Positions 1 through 7,470 are shown, counted from the stretch's first letter. The stretch is 7,771 nt of DNA from Paracoccaceae bacterium (GCA_009920225.1 RGAJ01000071.1:1-7771); one strand, 5' to 3'. The notes: a model not told the origin generated them from the sequence alone. Numbers and translations: made by a program.

Positions 1-168
1 AACATCCTTCAAGGTGCGGAAGAAGATCACTTTGGCCTTGTCTGGAAGTTGGAGGCCATGATTTGGTCTGGCCGCATTGGGATGGTTTTGCTTTGGGTTG
101 CTGCCATTTTAACCTTTGTGACGGGTCTTGATTATTTTGCCAAGGCGCGCCCCTTTCTAAAGGATTGA
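1..168 (+). CDS. pgsA: CDP-diacylglycerol-glycerol-3-phosphate 3-phosphatidyltransferase, C-terminal part
   Basis: Only the last 55 codons are in the window; frame 1 is open from the left edge to TGA at 166-168. PgsA is an inner-membrane enzyme that makes phosphatidylglycerol phosphate from CDP-diacylglycerol and glycerol-3-phosphate, the committed step to phosphatidylglycerol and cardiolipin. The visible part has a polar stretch (NILQGAEEDHFGLVWKLEAM), then a hydrophobic helix (GMVLLWVAAILTFVTGLDYF) and a short basic tail ending PFLKD. The helix, with its AAILT...LDYF pattern, matches the last transmembrane segment of PgsA proteins. The catalytic CDP-alcohol phosphotransferase motif lies outside the window. 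The call rests on this tail plus the neighbours: pgsA followed by moaD-moaE is a common alphaproteobacterial order. Another CDP-alcohol phosphatidyltransferase is possible but less likely. Confidence 0.78.
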   Translation, partial: NILQGAEEDHFGLVWKLEAMIWSGRIGMVLLWVAAILTFVTGLDYFAKARPFLKD

Positions 169-170
169 TC

Positions 171-419
171 ATGATAACTCTTTTGTATTTCGCTTGGGTG
201 CGTGAACGCATTGGTCTTCCGAAAGAAACCGTTGAGACTACAGCGACAACAGTGAAAGAGTTGGTTGAGGAATTGCGTGCGCGTGATGAACGCTATGCCG
301 TTGCGTTTTCCGATCTGGCATCGTTACGCGTGGCGATTGACCAAGATTTGGTTGATTTCGACGCGCCCTTGACCGGAGCAAAAGAGGTTGCATTTTTTCC
401 ACCGATGACAGGGGGTTAA
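171..419 (+). CDS. moaD: Molybdopterin synthase sulfur-carrier subunit MoaD
   Basis: 82-residue ubiquitin-like protein, the usual MoaD length. It carries sulfur as a C-terminal thiocarboxylate and, with MoaE, converts cyclic pyranopterin monophosphate to molybdopterin in the cytoplasm. The N-terminus MITLLYFAWVRERIG is typical of the family, and the protein ends PPMTGG; the terminal Gly-Gly is what is adenylated (by MoeB-type enzymes) and sulfurated. I chose ATG 171, not the in-frame TTG at 165. AAAGGA at 159-164 sits six bases before the ATG, and family members begin at this Met. The gene starts two bases after the pgsA stop, and its TAA directly abuts the moaE ATG, so translational coupling is likely. 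No key residue is missing. Confidence 0.95.
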   Translation: MITLLYFAWVRERIGLPKETVETTATTVKELVEELRARDERYAVAFSDLASLRVAIDQDLVDFDAPLTGAKEVAFFPPMTGG

Positions 420-866
420 ATGCAGATTTCCGTTCAAAGTGATCCGTTTGATTTTGGGGCATTGGCCCAAGAGTTCGCTGACGGGCACACCCATATGGGC
501 GCGGTTGTGACCTTTACAGGGATCGTGCGCGATGATGATCTGGGTGGGTTGGACGTCATGGAAATCGAACATTATCCGGGCATGACCGAACGGGCGATTA
601 CAAAATTCGCAGCCTACGCCAAGGATCGTTGGGATTTGGGCGATGTTTTGGTCATCCACCGCCATGGTGCGTTGAAACCGGGCGAAATGATTATGATGGT
701 TGCCACCGCCGCGCGCCACCGTGTGAATGCGTTTGAGGCGGCGGAATACCTGATGGATTACCTAAAATCCCGCGCGCCCTTTTGGAAAAAAGAATACGTC
801 AACGGCGAACCCCGCTGGGTCAATGCCAAACCCGAAGACGAAGACGCGCTATCGCGGTGGGATTGA
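420..866 (+). CDS. moaE: Molybdopterin synthase catalytic subunit MoaE
   Basis: 148 residues, close to the usual MoaE length of about 150. MoaE forms a heterotetramer with MoaD and inserts the two dithiolene sulfurs into cyclic pyranopterin monophosphate. Visible family motifs are GAVVTFTGIVRD (residues 27-38, with the conserved Arg37), MEIEHYPGMTE (47-57), HRHGALKPGE (80-89) and YLKSRAPFWKKE (114-125). Lys116 and Lys123 line up with the active-site lysines 119 and 126 of E. coli MoaE. The ATG follows the moaD stop with no gap; an AGGGGG (410-415) four bases upstream can serve as ribosome binding site. The C-terminal tail is acidic (KPEDEDALSRWD). I see no other molybdenum-cofactor gene in the window, so the rest of the pathway must be encoded elsewhere. 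Confidence 0.97.
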   Translation: MQISVQSDPFDFGALAQEFADGHTHMGAVVTFTGIVRDDDLGGLDVMEIEHYPGMTERAITKFAAYAKDRWDLGDVLVIHRHGALKPGEMIMMVATAARHRVNAFEAAEYLMDYLKSRAPFWKKEYVNGEPRWVNAKPEDEDALSRWD

Positions 867-1005
867 TTGGAAACAATGTCATCGCACAAGCGACACGAAC
901 TGATCGCTGGACTTAGAAATCGAACCAGAACTGCAATCAGATGCTTCGCGAAATTTCCAAATAATTCTGGCAAAAACCATAGAAATTGCGAACCTGCGAA
1001 AGATG

Positions 1006-1056
1006 TCATCCATCGATTCTTACCAAAAGATAATGTCACTTTTTCATCCATCGATT
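1006..1056. repeat. 13-bp direct repeat pair (TCATCCATCGATT)
   Basis: TCATCCATCGATT occurs at 1006-1018 and again, identical, at 1044-1056, with starts 38 bases apart. The sequences just before the copies are also similar: AAAGATGTCATC before the first and AAAGATAATGTCACT before the second. The pair may therefore be a partial duplication with small indels. No function is evident; a tandem operator or a slippage relic are both possible. Confidence 0.75.
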
Positions 1057-1153
1057 TAATGCGCTGTTAACAAGACTTATTTCGGCGGCACAAAATGTTG
1101 CTCCCCAATTCCACATCTTGATAGACTCGGTCGCTTTGTGTATGCATTGCGCT

Positions 1154-1240
1154 ATGAAACACATATTCAACATGGATGATCGTGCGCGGCTGCCTTGGCG
1201 GTTTTTTGGTGCTATGACCACTGTGCTTGCCAGCCTCTGA
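1154..1240 (+). CDS. Doubtful 28-codon ORF upstream of leuC
   Basis: ATG at 1154 opens 28 codons ending TGA at 1238-1240, 57 bases before leuC; further in-frame ATGs are at 1142 and 1172. The peptide begins MKHIFNMDDRARLPWRFFGA and ends TTVLASL. I do not recognise it. It has no run of Leu codons, so it does not look like a classical leucine-sensing leader peptide, and there is no good ribosome binding site before any of the ATGs. The weak hairpin 1189-1202 with a T run lies inside it. It may be chance; only conservation in relatives would raise it above that. Confidence 0.15.
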   Translation: MKHIFNMDDRARLPWRFFGAMTTVLASL

Positions 1241-1297
1241 CGCTGGACCCGACCTTATTCCGTTTAAAATTGCTAACTCTGGTGGGAGAGGATTAAA

Positions 1298-2707
1298 ATG
1301 ACCGCCCCAAAAACAATCTATGACAAAATCTGGGATGCCCATGTGGTGTCTGAGGACGCTGATGGCACATGCTTGTTGTACATCGATCGTCACCTTGTTC
1401 ACGAAGTGACCAGCCCCCAAGCCTTTGAAGGTTTGCGTATGGCCGGCCGCAAGGTACGTGCGCCCGAGAAAACGATTGCTGTGCCTGATCACAACGTGCC
1501 AACAACTTTGGATCGTGCGTCTGGCGTGATCGACAACGAAGAAAGCCGTATTCAGGTCGAAGCGCTTGACAAAAACGCGAAAGATTTCGGCATTCATTAT
1601 TATCCGGTCTCTGACGTGCGTCAGGGTATCGTGCATATCGTTGGTCCAGAACAAGGTTGGACGTTGCCGGGCATGACGGTTGTTTGTGGTGACAGCCACA
1701 CCGCAACCCATGGCGCATTCGGTGCATTGGCGCATGGCATCGGCACATCCGAGGTCGAGCATGTTTTGGCAACGCAAACGTTGATCCAAAAGAAATCCAA
1801 AAATATGAAGGTCGAAATTACCGGCAAATTGCGTCCGGGTGTGACGGCGAAAGACATCACATTGTCTGTCATTGGTCACACTGGCACGGGCGGCGGCACG
1901 GGCTATGTCATCGAATATTGCGGTGAAGCGATCCGTGATTTGTCGATGGAAGGTCGCATGACCGTCTGTAACATGGCCATCGAAGGTGGCGCGCGCGCTG
2001 GTTTGATTGCGCCGGATGAAAAGACATTCGAATACTGCAAAGGTCGCCCACACGCACCAAAGGGTGCTGCATGGGAAGCGGCGGTTGCCTATTGGAAGAC
2101 CTTGTTCACCGACGAGGGCGCGCATTTTGACAAAGTCGTCACGATCAAAGGCGAAGATATCGCGCCTGTTGTCACGTGGGGCACATCACCAGAAGACGTT
2201 CTGCCGATCACTGCGACAGTGCCCGCGCCAGAAGATTTCAAAGGTGGCAAGGTCGAAGCAGCCAAGCGCGCATTGGACTATATGGGTCTGACAGCGGGTC
2301 AAAAATTGACCGATATCGAAATTGACACTGTGTTTATCGGGTCTTGCACAAACGGCCGTATCGAAGATTTGCGGGCGGCTGCGGAAATCCTGAAAGGCAA
2401 AAAGATCAAAGACGGTATGCGTGCGATGGTCGTGCCGGGTTCTGGTCTTGTGCGTGCACAAGCCGAAGAAGAGGGCCTTGCCGATATCTTTAAGGATGCC
2501 GGCTTTGAATGGCGTATGGCGGGATGTTCTATGTGTCTTGCGATGAACCCTGATCAATTGGCCGAAGGGGAACGCTGCGCGTCCACATCGAACCGCAACT
2601 TTGAAGGTCGCCAAGGGTACAAAGGTCGTACGCACCTTGTGTCCCCAGCGATGGCAGCAGCGGCGGCCATCACTGGTCGTCTGACCGACGTACGGGAGAT
2701 GATGTAA
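1298..2707 (+). CDS. leuC: 3-isopropylmalate dehydratase large subunit LeuC
   Basis: 469 residues, full length for the bacterial LeuC family. With LeuD it isomerises 2-isopropylmalate to 3-isopropylmalate, the second specific step of leucine synthesis, in the cytoplasm. It is an aconitase-type [4Fe-4S] enzyme. The cluster ligands are Cys350 (in FIGSCTNGR), Cys410 and Cys413 (in [12 protein letters not shown]). Other signatures are [12 protein letters not shown] at the N-terminus, DHNVPTT (64-70), [22 protein letters not shown] (131-152) and the C-terminal [11 protein letters not shown] (430-440). The start is fixed by GGGAGAGGA at 1284-1292, five bases before the ATG, and by the family's N-terminus. 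Its TAA is two bases before the next gene. leuB and leuA are not in the window. Confidence 0.98.
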   Translation: MTAPKTIYDKIWDAHVVSEDADGTCLLYIDRHLVHEVTSPQAFEGLRMAGRKVRAPEKTIAVPDHNVPTTLDRASGVIDNEESRIQVEALDKNAKDFGIHYYPVSDVRQGIVHIVGPEQGWTLPGMTVVCGDSHTATHGAFGALAHGIGTSEVEHVLATQTLIQKKSKNMKVEITGKLRPGVTAKDITLSVIGHTGTGGGTGYVIEYCGEAIRDLSMEGRMTVCNMAIEGGARAGLIAPDEKTFEYCKGRPHAPKGAAWEAAVAYWKTLFTDEGAHFDKVVTIKGEDIAPVVTWGTSPEDVLPITATVPAPEDFKGGKVEAAKRALDYMGLTAGQKLTDIEIDTVFIGSCTNGRIEDLRAAAEILKGKKIKDGMRAMVVPGSGLVRAQAEEEGLADIFKDAGFEWRMAGCSMCLAMNPDQLAEGERCASTSNRNFEGRQGYKGRTHLVSPAMAAAAAITGRLTDVREMM

Positions 2708-2709
2708 GC

Positions 2710-3402
2710 ATGCGGGTTGCTGGCATAGACGGCTATAAAGACGGCTGGATTGCCGTTGTCGTCGATGCTGGCGATTTTACCCGTGCGTTTACCGTCTGGG
2801 CATCAAGTCTTGTGGACTTGATCAAGGCCAACGCGATCAAGCTTGCGTTGGTTGATATGCCCATCGGACTTAGCACGGGACCGCATGATCGTCCTGTGGA
2901 AGACGCCGCGCGGCAGGTGTTGAAAGGCAAGGCATCGTCTTTGTTCAATGCGCCATGCCGCCAAGCGTTGGGGTGTGTTGACTATCACGCCGCATCACTG
3001 ACCAATGCCGAGGTGTTGGGTAAAAAGCTGTCCAAGCAGACTTGGAATATTTGCCCAAAAATTTCCGAAGTTGATGATGCGGTGCGACAGCTCTCGCAAG
3101 TTCAAATGCACGAAGCCCACCCCGAGGTATCGTTTGCGATGCTGTCGGGCGCGCCCATTTTGGCAAGCAAGAAATCGGCAAAGGGTTTGATCGCCCGCGC
3201 CGGTTATATTGCCAAGCTTGGCTTTGATCTTGTTCGGCTGGCCGCCCCCTTGGATGATAAACATACATCTGCACCTGATGATCTGATCGACGCTGCGGTC
3301 CTTGCTTGGTCTGCGACGCGCGTACACTCAAACACACATGTGACCTTTCCAAATTCACCCACCACGGATTCGTTGGGATTGGAAATGGCCATTTACGCCT
3401 GA
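2710..3402 (+). CDS. DUF429 family protein (predicted RNase H-like fold) inside the leuCD operon
   Basis: 230 residues. The start [15 protein letters not shown] (5-19), DMPIGL (49-54), [11 protein letters not shown] (135-145) and the C-terminal [14 protein letters not shown] (189-202) are the conserved blocks of DUF429, a family predicted to have an RNase H-like fold. Candidate acidic catalytic residues are Asp7, Asp49, Glu135 and Asp190/191/194, so the protein looks intact and possibly active as a nuclease; its true substrate is unknown. The ATG lies two bases after the leuC stop and the leuD ATG follows 20 bases after this gene's stop, so it is almost certainly co-transcribed with both. Nothing in the sequence ties it to leucine chemistry. 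I infer that it is an operon passenger or has a housekeeping role. Confidence 0.88.
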   Translation: MRVAGIDGYKDGWIAVVVDAGDFTRAFTVWASSLVDLIKANAIKLALVDMPIGLSTGPHDRPVEDAARQVLKGKASSLFNAPCRQALGCVDYHAASLTNAEVLGKKLSKQTWNICPKISEVDDAVRQLSQVQMHEAHPEVSFAMLSGAPILASKKSAKGLIARAGYIAKLGFDLVRLAAPLDDKHTSAPDDLIDAAVLAWSATRVHSNTHVTFPNSPTTDSLGLEMAIYA

Positions 3403-3422
3403 AATGGCATAGGAGATTAACA

Positions 3423-4028
3423 ATGGAAAAATATCAAACACTGACAGGTATCGCGGCACCCATGCCATTGGTGAATATCGATACAGACATGATCATCCCA
3501 AAGGTTTTCTTGAAAACCATCAAACGGTCTGGTTTGGGCGTGAATCTATTTGACGAAATGCGCTATGACCGTCAGGGCAATGAAATCGCGGATTTCGTGT
3601 TGAACAAACCCCAATATCGCAATGCCGAAATCTTGGTTGCGGGCGATAACTTTGGCTGTGGTTCATCACGTGAACACGCCCCATGGGCATTGGCCGATTT
3701 CGGAATCAAAGCCATCATTTCCACGTCTTTCGCGGATATCTTTTATAACAACAGCTTTAAAAACGGCATTCTTCCGATTGTGATGCCCCAAGACGTTGTC
3801 GATGTTCTGATGAAAGATGCGGAAAAGGGTGAAAACGCGCGGATGACCGTCGATCTGGAAAACCAAACGGTCACCACATCGGACGGCCAGGAATTCAAAT
3901 TCGAAGTCGATTCCTTTAAAAAACATTGTTTGTTGAACGGTTTGGATGACATCGGTTTGACGATGGAAAAAGCGTCACATATCGATACATATGAGGCCAA
4001 GCTCGCGGCAGAGCGCCCTTGGGCCTAA
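3423..4028 (+). CDS. leuD: 3-isopropylmalate dehydratase small subunit LeuD
   Basis: 201 residues, the standard length of bacterial LeuD. It forms the swivelling domain that completes the isopropylmalate isomerase active site with LeuC. Family blocks are [12 protein letters not shown] (16-27), [17 protein letters not shown] (74-90), [12 protein letters not shown] (99-110) and [14 protein letters not shown] (167-180). The reading frame stays open upstream to 3306, but that extension overlaps the DUF429 gene and is not part of the family. AGGAGA at 3411-3416, six bases before ATG 3423, and the family N-terminus fix the start. A strong intrinsic terminator follows 18 bases after the stop, so this is the last gene of the operon. 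Confidence 0.98.
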   Translation: MEKYQTLTGIAAPMPLVNIDTDMIIPKVFLKTIKRSGLGVNLFDEMRYDRQGNEIADFVLNKPQYRNAEILVAGDNFGCGSSREHAPWALADFGIKAIISTSFADIFYNNSFKNGILPIVMPQDVVDVLMKDAEKGENARMTVDLENQTVTTSDGQEFKFEVDSFKKHCLLNGLDDIGLTMEKASHIDTYEAKLAAERPWA

Positions 4029-4046
4029 TCACGGCACAAAACACAC

Positions 4047-4074
4047 AGGCCCGCATTTTATGCGGGCCTTTTTT
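4047..4074 (+). terminator. Intrinsic terminator after leuD
   Basis: AGGCCCGCA (4047-4055) and TGCGGGCCT (4061-4069) form a perfect 9-bp, GC-rich stem with loop TTTTA, followed by a run of T (4069-4074). This is a textbook Rho-independent terminator. It separates the leu operon from the ABC transporter gene. The A-run on the other side is short (AAAA at 4038-4041), so it probably works mainly in the + direction. Confidence 0.95.
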
Positions 4075-4103
4075 ATTGAGTGGAACGCTTTCATGACGAA
4101 GGC

Positions 4104-4131
4104 TTGTGGTTCAGTGGCATCCTCGTTAATT
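4104..4131 (+). promoter_or_regulatory. Possible sigma-70 promoter for the ABC transporter gene
   Basis: TTGTGG (4104-4109) and TTAATT (4126-4131) are separated by 16 bases and lie between the leuD terminator and the ATG at 4163. Since the terminator closes the previous operon, a promoter is expected in these 88 bases, and this is the best pair I can find. The match to consensus is only moderate. Confidence 0.3.
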
Positions 4132-4162
4132 AAGGGATATTAGGGCCAAGGCGAAAGACCAC

Positions 4163-5929
4163 ATGAAATCCAAGCTGTTTTCACAAGATGACGTGCGTAA
4201 CCTTGCGTGGTTTTTCAAACGCTATCTGAGCCCACATGGGTGGCAGTTGGTTCTTATTTTTCTGCTGATCGTGGTTCAAGGTGTCGTCTATCAACAGTTT
4301 TTGGTTTTGACCGAAGAGGGCCTGCGCGTCATATTTGACAAGGGCAGTGTGGCCGAACTTGTTCGTATTTGCGCGATTACGTTGGGCATTTTCTTGTTTC
4401 GTGCCTTGGGCAGTTATTTGATCCCCGTGAATTCGGCAAAAATTGCAAATCGCGCAATTTTCGAATTGCGGCGCGATATGACCGAACATTTGGTGCGCGT
4501 AAAGCAATCCTATTTCGATGCGACCCCCGCAGGCGAAATCATACTGCGGTTGGTGAACCAAGCGCAGGCATTGGGCGGTTTCGTTGGCCAAGGAACCGTG
4601 AACGCGATGCGCGATCTGATCACGATTTTGGTCGTGTCGGGGTATTTGGTCTATAAATCTGCGTTTATGTTTGCATTTGCCTTGATTGTGATCCCGCTTA
4701 TCGCGATTGCGATTAACGTGACCTCGCAAAAGATCAAACAGATTCAATCCAAAAACGAAGCCGCAACAGGCGATTATTTGACCTCTATCGATGAAATGGC
4801 CTTTGGTATGCGCACGATAAAATTGTCGTCGCAAGAAAGCAGCGAAATAAACCGTTTGAACAGCAGCGCATATTCCTTGCGCGGGTTGGCCATCCGGTTG
4901 CAAAAAGCCAATGCAATTATGTTGCCTATTATCGATCTTGCTTCGGCAATGTTCTTTATTTTGGTGATTGGCGTTGGTGGATATATTGCGCTTCAGGGGG
5001 CAGGCAATCTTGATGGTGCTGGTATTATTTCGTTCCTATTAGGCCTTGTCATTCTTTTCGACCCTGCCAAAAATTTGGGATCTTTTTTCGTACGTATCCA
5101 ATCCAACCTGATTTTGTTGAAAAGCGTCCGAACCATTTTGTACCTTGAGGCCGAGGACAGCAGCACCAAAACAGATTTGGACGTCTCGACGCCTGTGACG
5201 ATGTCGTTTGATCATGTGAATTTTGCCTATAGTGACGGCACACAAGTGATTCATGACGTGACCTTGAACATCGCAGGGGGGAAAACCACCGCGATTGTTG
5301 GGGCAACTGGATCGGGAAAATCAACCATCTTGGCCCTGATCGGGCGTTTGTATAATCACACCTCTGGCACAATTATGGCCAATGGAATTGCGATCCAGGA
5401 TTTAACCTTGGCCTCGCTGCGCAGCGCGATCAACATCGTAGCCCAAGACATCGTGATTTTTAACAAATCGATTTACGACAATATCGCCTATGCCAAACCG
5501 GATGCCACCAAAGATGAAATTCTGGCTGCCGCAGACAAGGCGCAGATTTTGGATGTGTTGCAGTCCCGTGGTGATGCGCCCGTCGGCCCCAAGGGCGCCC
5601 ATTTGTCGGGCGGTCAAAAACAACGGATCGCGATTGCGCGCGCATTTTTGAAAGACACGCCGATTTTGATTCTTGATGAGGCGACGTCGGCGCTTGATCC
5701 CGTCACAGAAGCATTAATCAATGATGCATTTTTTGCAGAGAACAGCACCCAAACCCGCATCGTTGTCACACATAAATTGGCGTCCATCACGCGGGCCGAT
5801 ATGATCTATGTTGTGGATGCGGGACGTGTTGTCGAACAGGGTACGCACGCCGATCTTTTGGGGCGCGGTGGGCTTTATGCCGCGATGTTTCATACCCAAT
5901 CTGAGTCAAATACGTCACAAGAGACATAG
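4163..5929 (+). CDS. ABC exporter half-transporter, fused membrane and ATPase domains (MsbA/BmrA type)
   Basis: 588 residues in the inner membrane, expected to work as a homodimer. The N-terminal half holds about six hydrophobic segments (roughly 28-48, 65-87, 148-165, 167-186, 255-277, 284-301). The ATPase half has the A-loop Tyr356, Walker A GATGSGKST (380-388), Q-loop Gln428, signature LSGGQ (481-485), Walker B ILILDE (501-506, catalytic Glu506), D-loop SALD (509-512) and the switch His537. All catalytic residues are present, so it should hydrolyse ATP. The X-loop is unusual: the common TxVGExG reads APVGPKG (472-478), with Pro in place of Glu. The substrate cannot be read from the sequence; lipid, peptide or drug export are all possible. 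The ribosome binding site is poor (AAGGCGAAAG, 4148-4157). A downstream sugar mutarotase and a glutathione transferase do not define the substrate. Confidence 0.93.
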   Translation: MKSKLFSQDDVRNLAWFFKRYLSPHGWQLVLIFLLIVVQGVVYQQFLVLTEEGLRVIFDKGSVAELVRICAITLGIFLFRALGSYLIPVNSAKIANRAIFELRRDMTEHLVRVKQSYFDATPAGEIILRLVNQAQALGGFVGQGTVNAMRDLITILVVSGYLVYKSAFMFAFALIVIPLIAIAINVTSQKIKQIQSKNEAATGDYLTSIDEMAFGMRTIKLSSQESSEINRLNSSAYSLRGLAIRLQKANAIMLPIIDLASAMFFILVIGVGGYIALQGAGNLDGAGIISFLLGLVILFDPAKNLGSFFVRIQSNLILLKSVRTILYLEAEDSSTKTDLDVSTPVTMSFDHVNFAYSDGTQVIHDVTLNIAGGKTTAIVGATGSGKSTILALIGRLYNHTSGTIMANGIAIQDLTLASLRSAINIVAQDIVIFNKSIYDNIAYAKPDATKDEILAAADKAQILDVLQSRGDAPVGPKGAHLSGGQKQRIAIARAFLKDTPILILDEATSALDPVTEALINDAFFAENSTQTRIVVTHKLASITRADMIYVVDAGRVVEQGTHADLLGRGGLYAAMFHTQSESNTSQET

Positions 5930-5992
5930 GATGGCCTTGCCAAAATGGGGCAGAGTTGTCAGGTTTCCGTAAACCATGCGAAAGGTGTTGCC

Positions 5993-6442
5993 ATGTTGAA
6001 ATCTCTCAATCCTGCGTTGACTGCCGAAGTGTTATATATCCTACGGTCCATGGGGCACGGGGATGTTGTGGTCATATCAGACACAAATTTCCCTGCCCAT
6101 TCGGTGGCCAAATCAACGACCTTTGGTCGGGTGGCCATGATGGACAATATTACAATGCCACGTGCACTGGGTGCGATTCTGTCTGTCTTGCCGCTGGATA
6201 CATTCGTCGACGATTTTGCGATGCGGATGGAGGTCGTCGATGACCCGTCACAGATCCCAGACGTTCAAGCGGAAGCCCAAGCGGAAATTGATCGCGCCGA
6301 AGGGGCGTCACGCCCGATGATCGGCATTGATCGTTTCAAATTTTACGATCTGGCAAAAAATTCTTATGCCGTCATCCAAACGGGCGAGCGCCGATTTTAC
6401 GGCTGTGTCATGCTGCGCAAGGGGGTTATTCCCCCTCAATAA
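5993..6442 (+). CDS. fucU: FucU/RbsD family sugar mutarotase (L-fucose mutarotase-like)
   Basis: 149 residues, typical of FucU (about 140-150). These enzymes catalyse anomer interconversion of sugars such as L-fucose or D-ribose so that the form needed by the next enzyme is supplied. Signatures are MGHGD (20-24, catalytic-type His22), SDTNFPAHS (29-37), GIDRFKFYDLAK (111-122) and TGERRFYGCVMLRKGVIP (130-147). The pattern is closer to FucU than to RbsD. The frame is open back to 5945, but ATG 5993 matches the family start MLKSLNPAL and follows AAAGGTG (5981-5987) at normal spacing. It lies 63 bases after the ABC exporter with no terminator between, so co-transcription is possible. No fucose or ribose catabolic gene is in the window, so the physiological sugar is unknown. 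Confidence 0.93.
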   Translation: MLKSLNPALTAEVLYILRSMGHGDVVVISDTNFPAHSVAKSTTFGRVAMMDNITMPRALGAILSVLPLDTFVDDFAMRMEVVDDPSQIPDVQAEAQAEIDRAEGASRPMIGIDRFKFYDLAKNSYAVIQTGERRFYGCVMLRKGVIPPQ

Positions 6443-6515
6443 GGTCCTGCCACTTGTGATTGGCCCCGCAAGACCATAGATCAGCCGAAACCCCAAGGGC
6501 GATCAGGATACCAAA

Positions 6516-7385
6516 ATGTCAGACGATACAAACTATGTTCCCCCCAAAGTGTGGCATTGGAATAAAGATGCGAAGCAAGCCTTTAACACAAACCGACCCA
6601 CGGCAGGTGCAACGCATGATGAACCCTTGCCAAAGGGTGTGCATCCCTTTCAGCTGTATTCGTTGGCGACGCCGAACGGTGTAAAAGTGACTGTTATGTT
6701 CGAGGAATTGCTTGCGGCAGGTCACAAAGATGCGGAATACGATGCGTGGCTCATCAATATCGGCAATGGGGATCAGTTTGGATCTGGCTTTGTGGATGTA
6801 AACCCGAATTCTAAAATTCCTGCGTTGATGGATCATAGCGGTGAGGTTCCGCAGCGCGTATTCGAATCTGGTTCAATACTATTATATCTGGCAGAGCGGT
6901 TTGGGGCGTTTTTGCCAACAGATCCCGCCGCAAAGACCGAATGTATGAATTGGCTGTTCTGGCAAATGGGCAGCGCGCCCTATTTGGGCGGTGGATTTGG
7001 TCATTTCTACGCCTATGCACCGATTAAAATCGAATATGCCATTGATCGGTTTTCTATGGAGGCCAAACGCCAACTGGACGTTCTAGATCGTCGTTTGGCC
7101 GAAGCGCGGTTTCTTGCGGGGGATGAATACACAATCGCAGATATGGCGAACTGGGCATGGTACGGTCAGTTTGTTTTGGGGCGTTTGTACAATGCGGCCG
7201 AGTTTTTAGAGGCTGATTCATATTCAAACGTGGTGCGTTGGGCCAAAGAAATTGATGAGCGTCCCGCCGTGAAACGAGGTCGCATGGTTAATCGTGCGTT
7301 TGGCGAACCTGCTTTGCAATTGCACGAGCGCCATGATGCTTCGGATTTCGATACAAAAACTCAGGATAGAATTATCAATTCGTAA
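6516..7385 (+). CDS. yghU: YghU-type glutathione S-transferase (glutathione-dependent disulfide-bond oxidoreductase)
   Basis: 289 residues, almost the same length as E. coli YghU (288) and similar along the whole chain. YghU is a Nu-class transferase that binds two glutathione molecules and reduces disulfides and organic hydroperoxides in the cytoplasm. Visible blocks are the N-terminal extension with VWHWNKDA (12-19) and NRPTAGATH (26-34), the thioredoxin-like domain with LYSLATPNGVKVT (47-59), NPNSKIPAL (96-104, with the cis-Pro102) and the glutathione-contact motif FESGSILLYLAE (116-127). The helical domain has MNWLFWQMGSAPYLGGGFGH (144-163) and DEYTIADMANW (203-213), and the tail is LHERHDASDF (269-278). 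The start is supported by AGGA (6505-6508), seven bases before ATG. The gap of 73 bases to fucU contains no strong terminator. No terminator with a T run follows the stop either. Confidence 0.96.
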   Translation: MSDDTNYVPPKVWHWNKDAKQAFNTNRPTAGATHDEPLPKGVHPFQLYSLATPNGVKVTVMFEELLAAGHKDAEYDAWLINIGNGDQFGSGFVDVNPNSKIPALMDHSGEVPQRVFESGSILLYLAERFGAFLPTDPAAKTECMNWLFWQMGSAPYLGGGFGHFYAYAPIKIEYAIDRFSMEAKRQLDVLDRRLAEARFLAGDEYTIADMANWAWYGQFVLGRLYNAAEFLEADSYSNVVRWAKEIDERPAVKRGRMVNRAFGEPALQLHERHDASDFDTKTQDRIINS

Positions 7386-7422
7386 CTTTATTCCCAAGTT
7401 GCAGAAAAGTTAAACAGTTTGC

Positions 7423-7448
7423 TGCATACTGGTGCATGTCTTGCATAC
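7423..7448 (+). repeat. Three TGCAT(A/G) repeats spaced about one helical turn
   Basis: TGCATAC (7423-7429), TGCATGT (7433-7439) and TGCATAC (7442-7448) start 10 and 9 bases apart. They lie upstream of the 13-codon ORF, where a promoter for it would be expected. The regular phasing suggests binding sites on one face of the helix, but no specific regulator can be named. Confidence 0.55.
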
Positions 7449-7470
7449 CCAATTCTTTTGAGGGTTTATC

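Larger units (their letters stand above)
867..1297. other. Intergenic region between moaE and leuC, no convincing gene
   Basis: About 430 bases with lower GC than the flanking genes. A 67-codon reading frame (867-1070, TTG start right after the moaE stop, or ATG 876) has no recognisable motif, so I do not call it. The stretch contains a 13-bp direct repeat (1006-1018 and 1044-1056), a 28-codon ORF (1154-1240) and a weak hairpin followed by six T (1189-1207). The leuC promoter must lie here, but no clear -35/-10 pair with good spacing is visible. TAAAAT at 1265-1270 could be a -10 without a matching -35. Confidence 0.6.

Noticed and set aside
165..170. TTG start for moaD six bases upstream of ATG 171
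   Set aside because: It overlaps the pgsA stop, has its ribosome binding site too close, and the family begins at the ATG.
867..1070. 67-codon + strand frame after moaE
   Set aside because: No family motif, TTG start, low-complexity basic composition and repeats running through its 3' part; it looks like chance.
3306..3422. Upstream extension of leuD by 39 codons
   Set aside because: It overlaps the DUF429 gene in another frame; a strong AGGAGA site and the family N-terminus support ATG 3423.
5931..5972. 13-codon ORF (MALPKWGRVVRFP) between the ABC gene and fucU
   Set aside because: No convincing ribosome binding site or structure around it; the length is easily reached by chance.
5945..5992. 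Upstream extension of fucU by 16 codons
   Set aside because: The extension has no family similarity and ATG 5993 has a proper ribosome binding site and the family start.
6421..6435. GGGGG-TTATT-CCCCC hairpin at the end of fucU as a terminator
   Set aside because: It lies inside the codons for the conserved KGVIPP ending and is not followed by a T run.
6443..6475. Inverted repeat GGTCCTGC / GCAAGACC between fucU and yghU
   Set aside because: One mismatch, a long 17-base loop and no T run; too weak to call a terminator or operator.
7384..7400. AACTT/AAGTT stem after yghU as a terminator
   Set aside because: Only five A/T-rich pairs with no T run.
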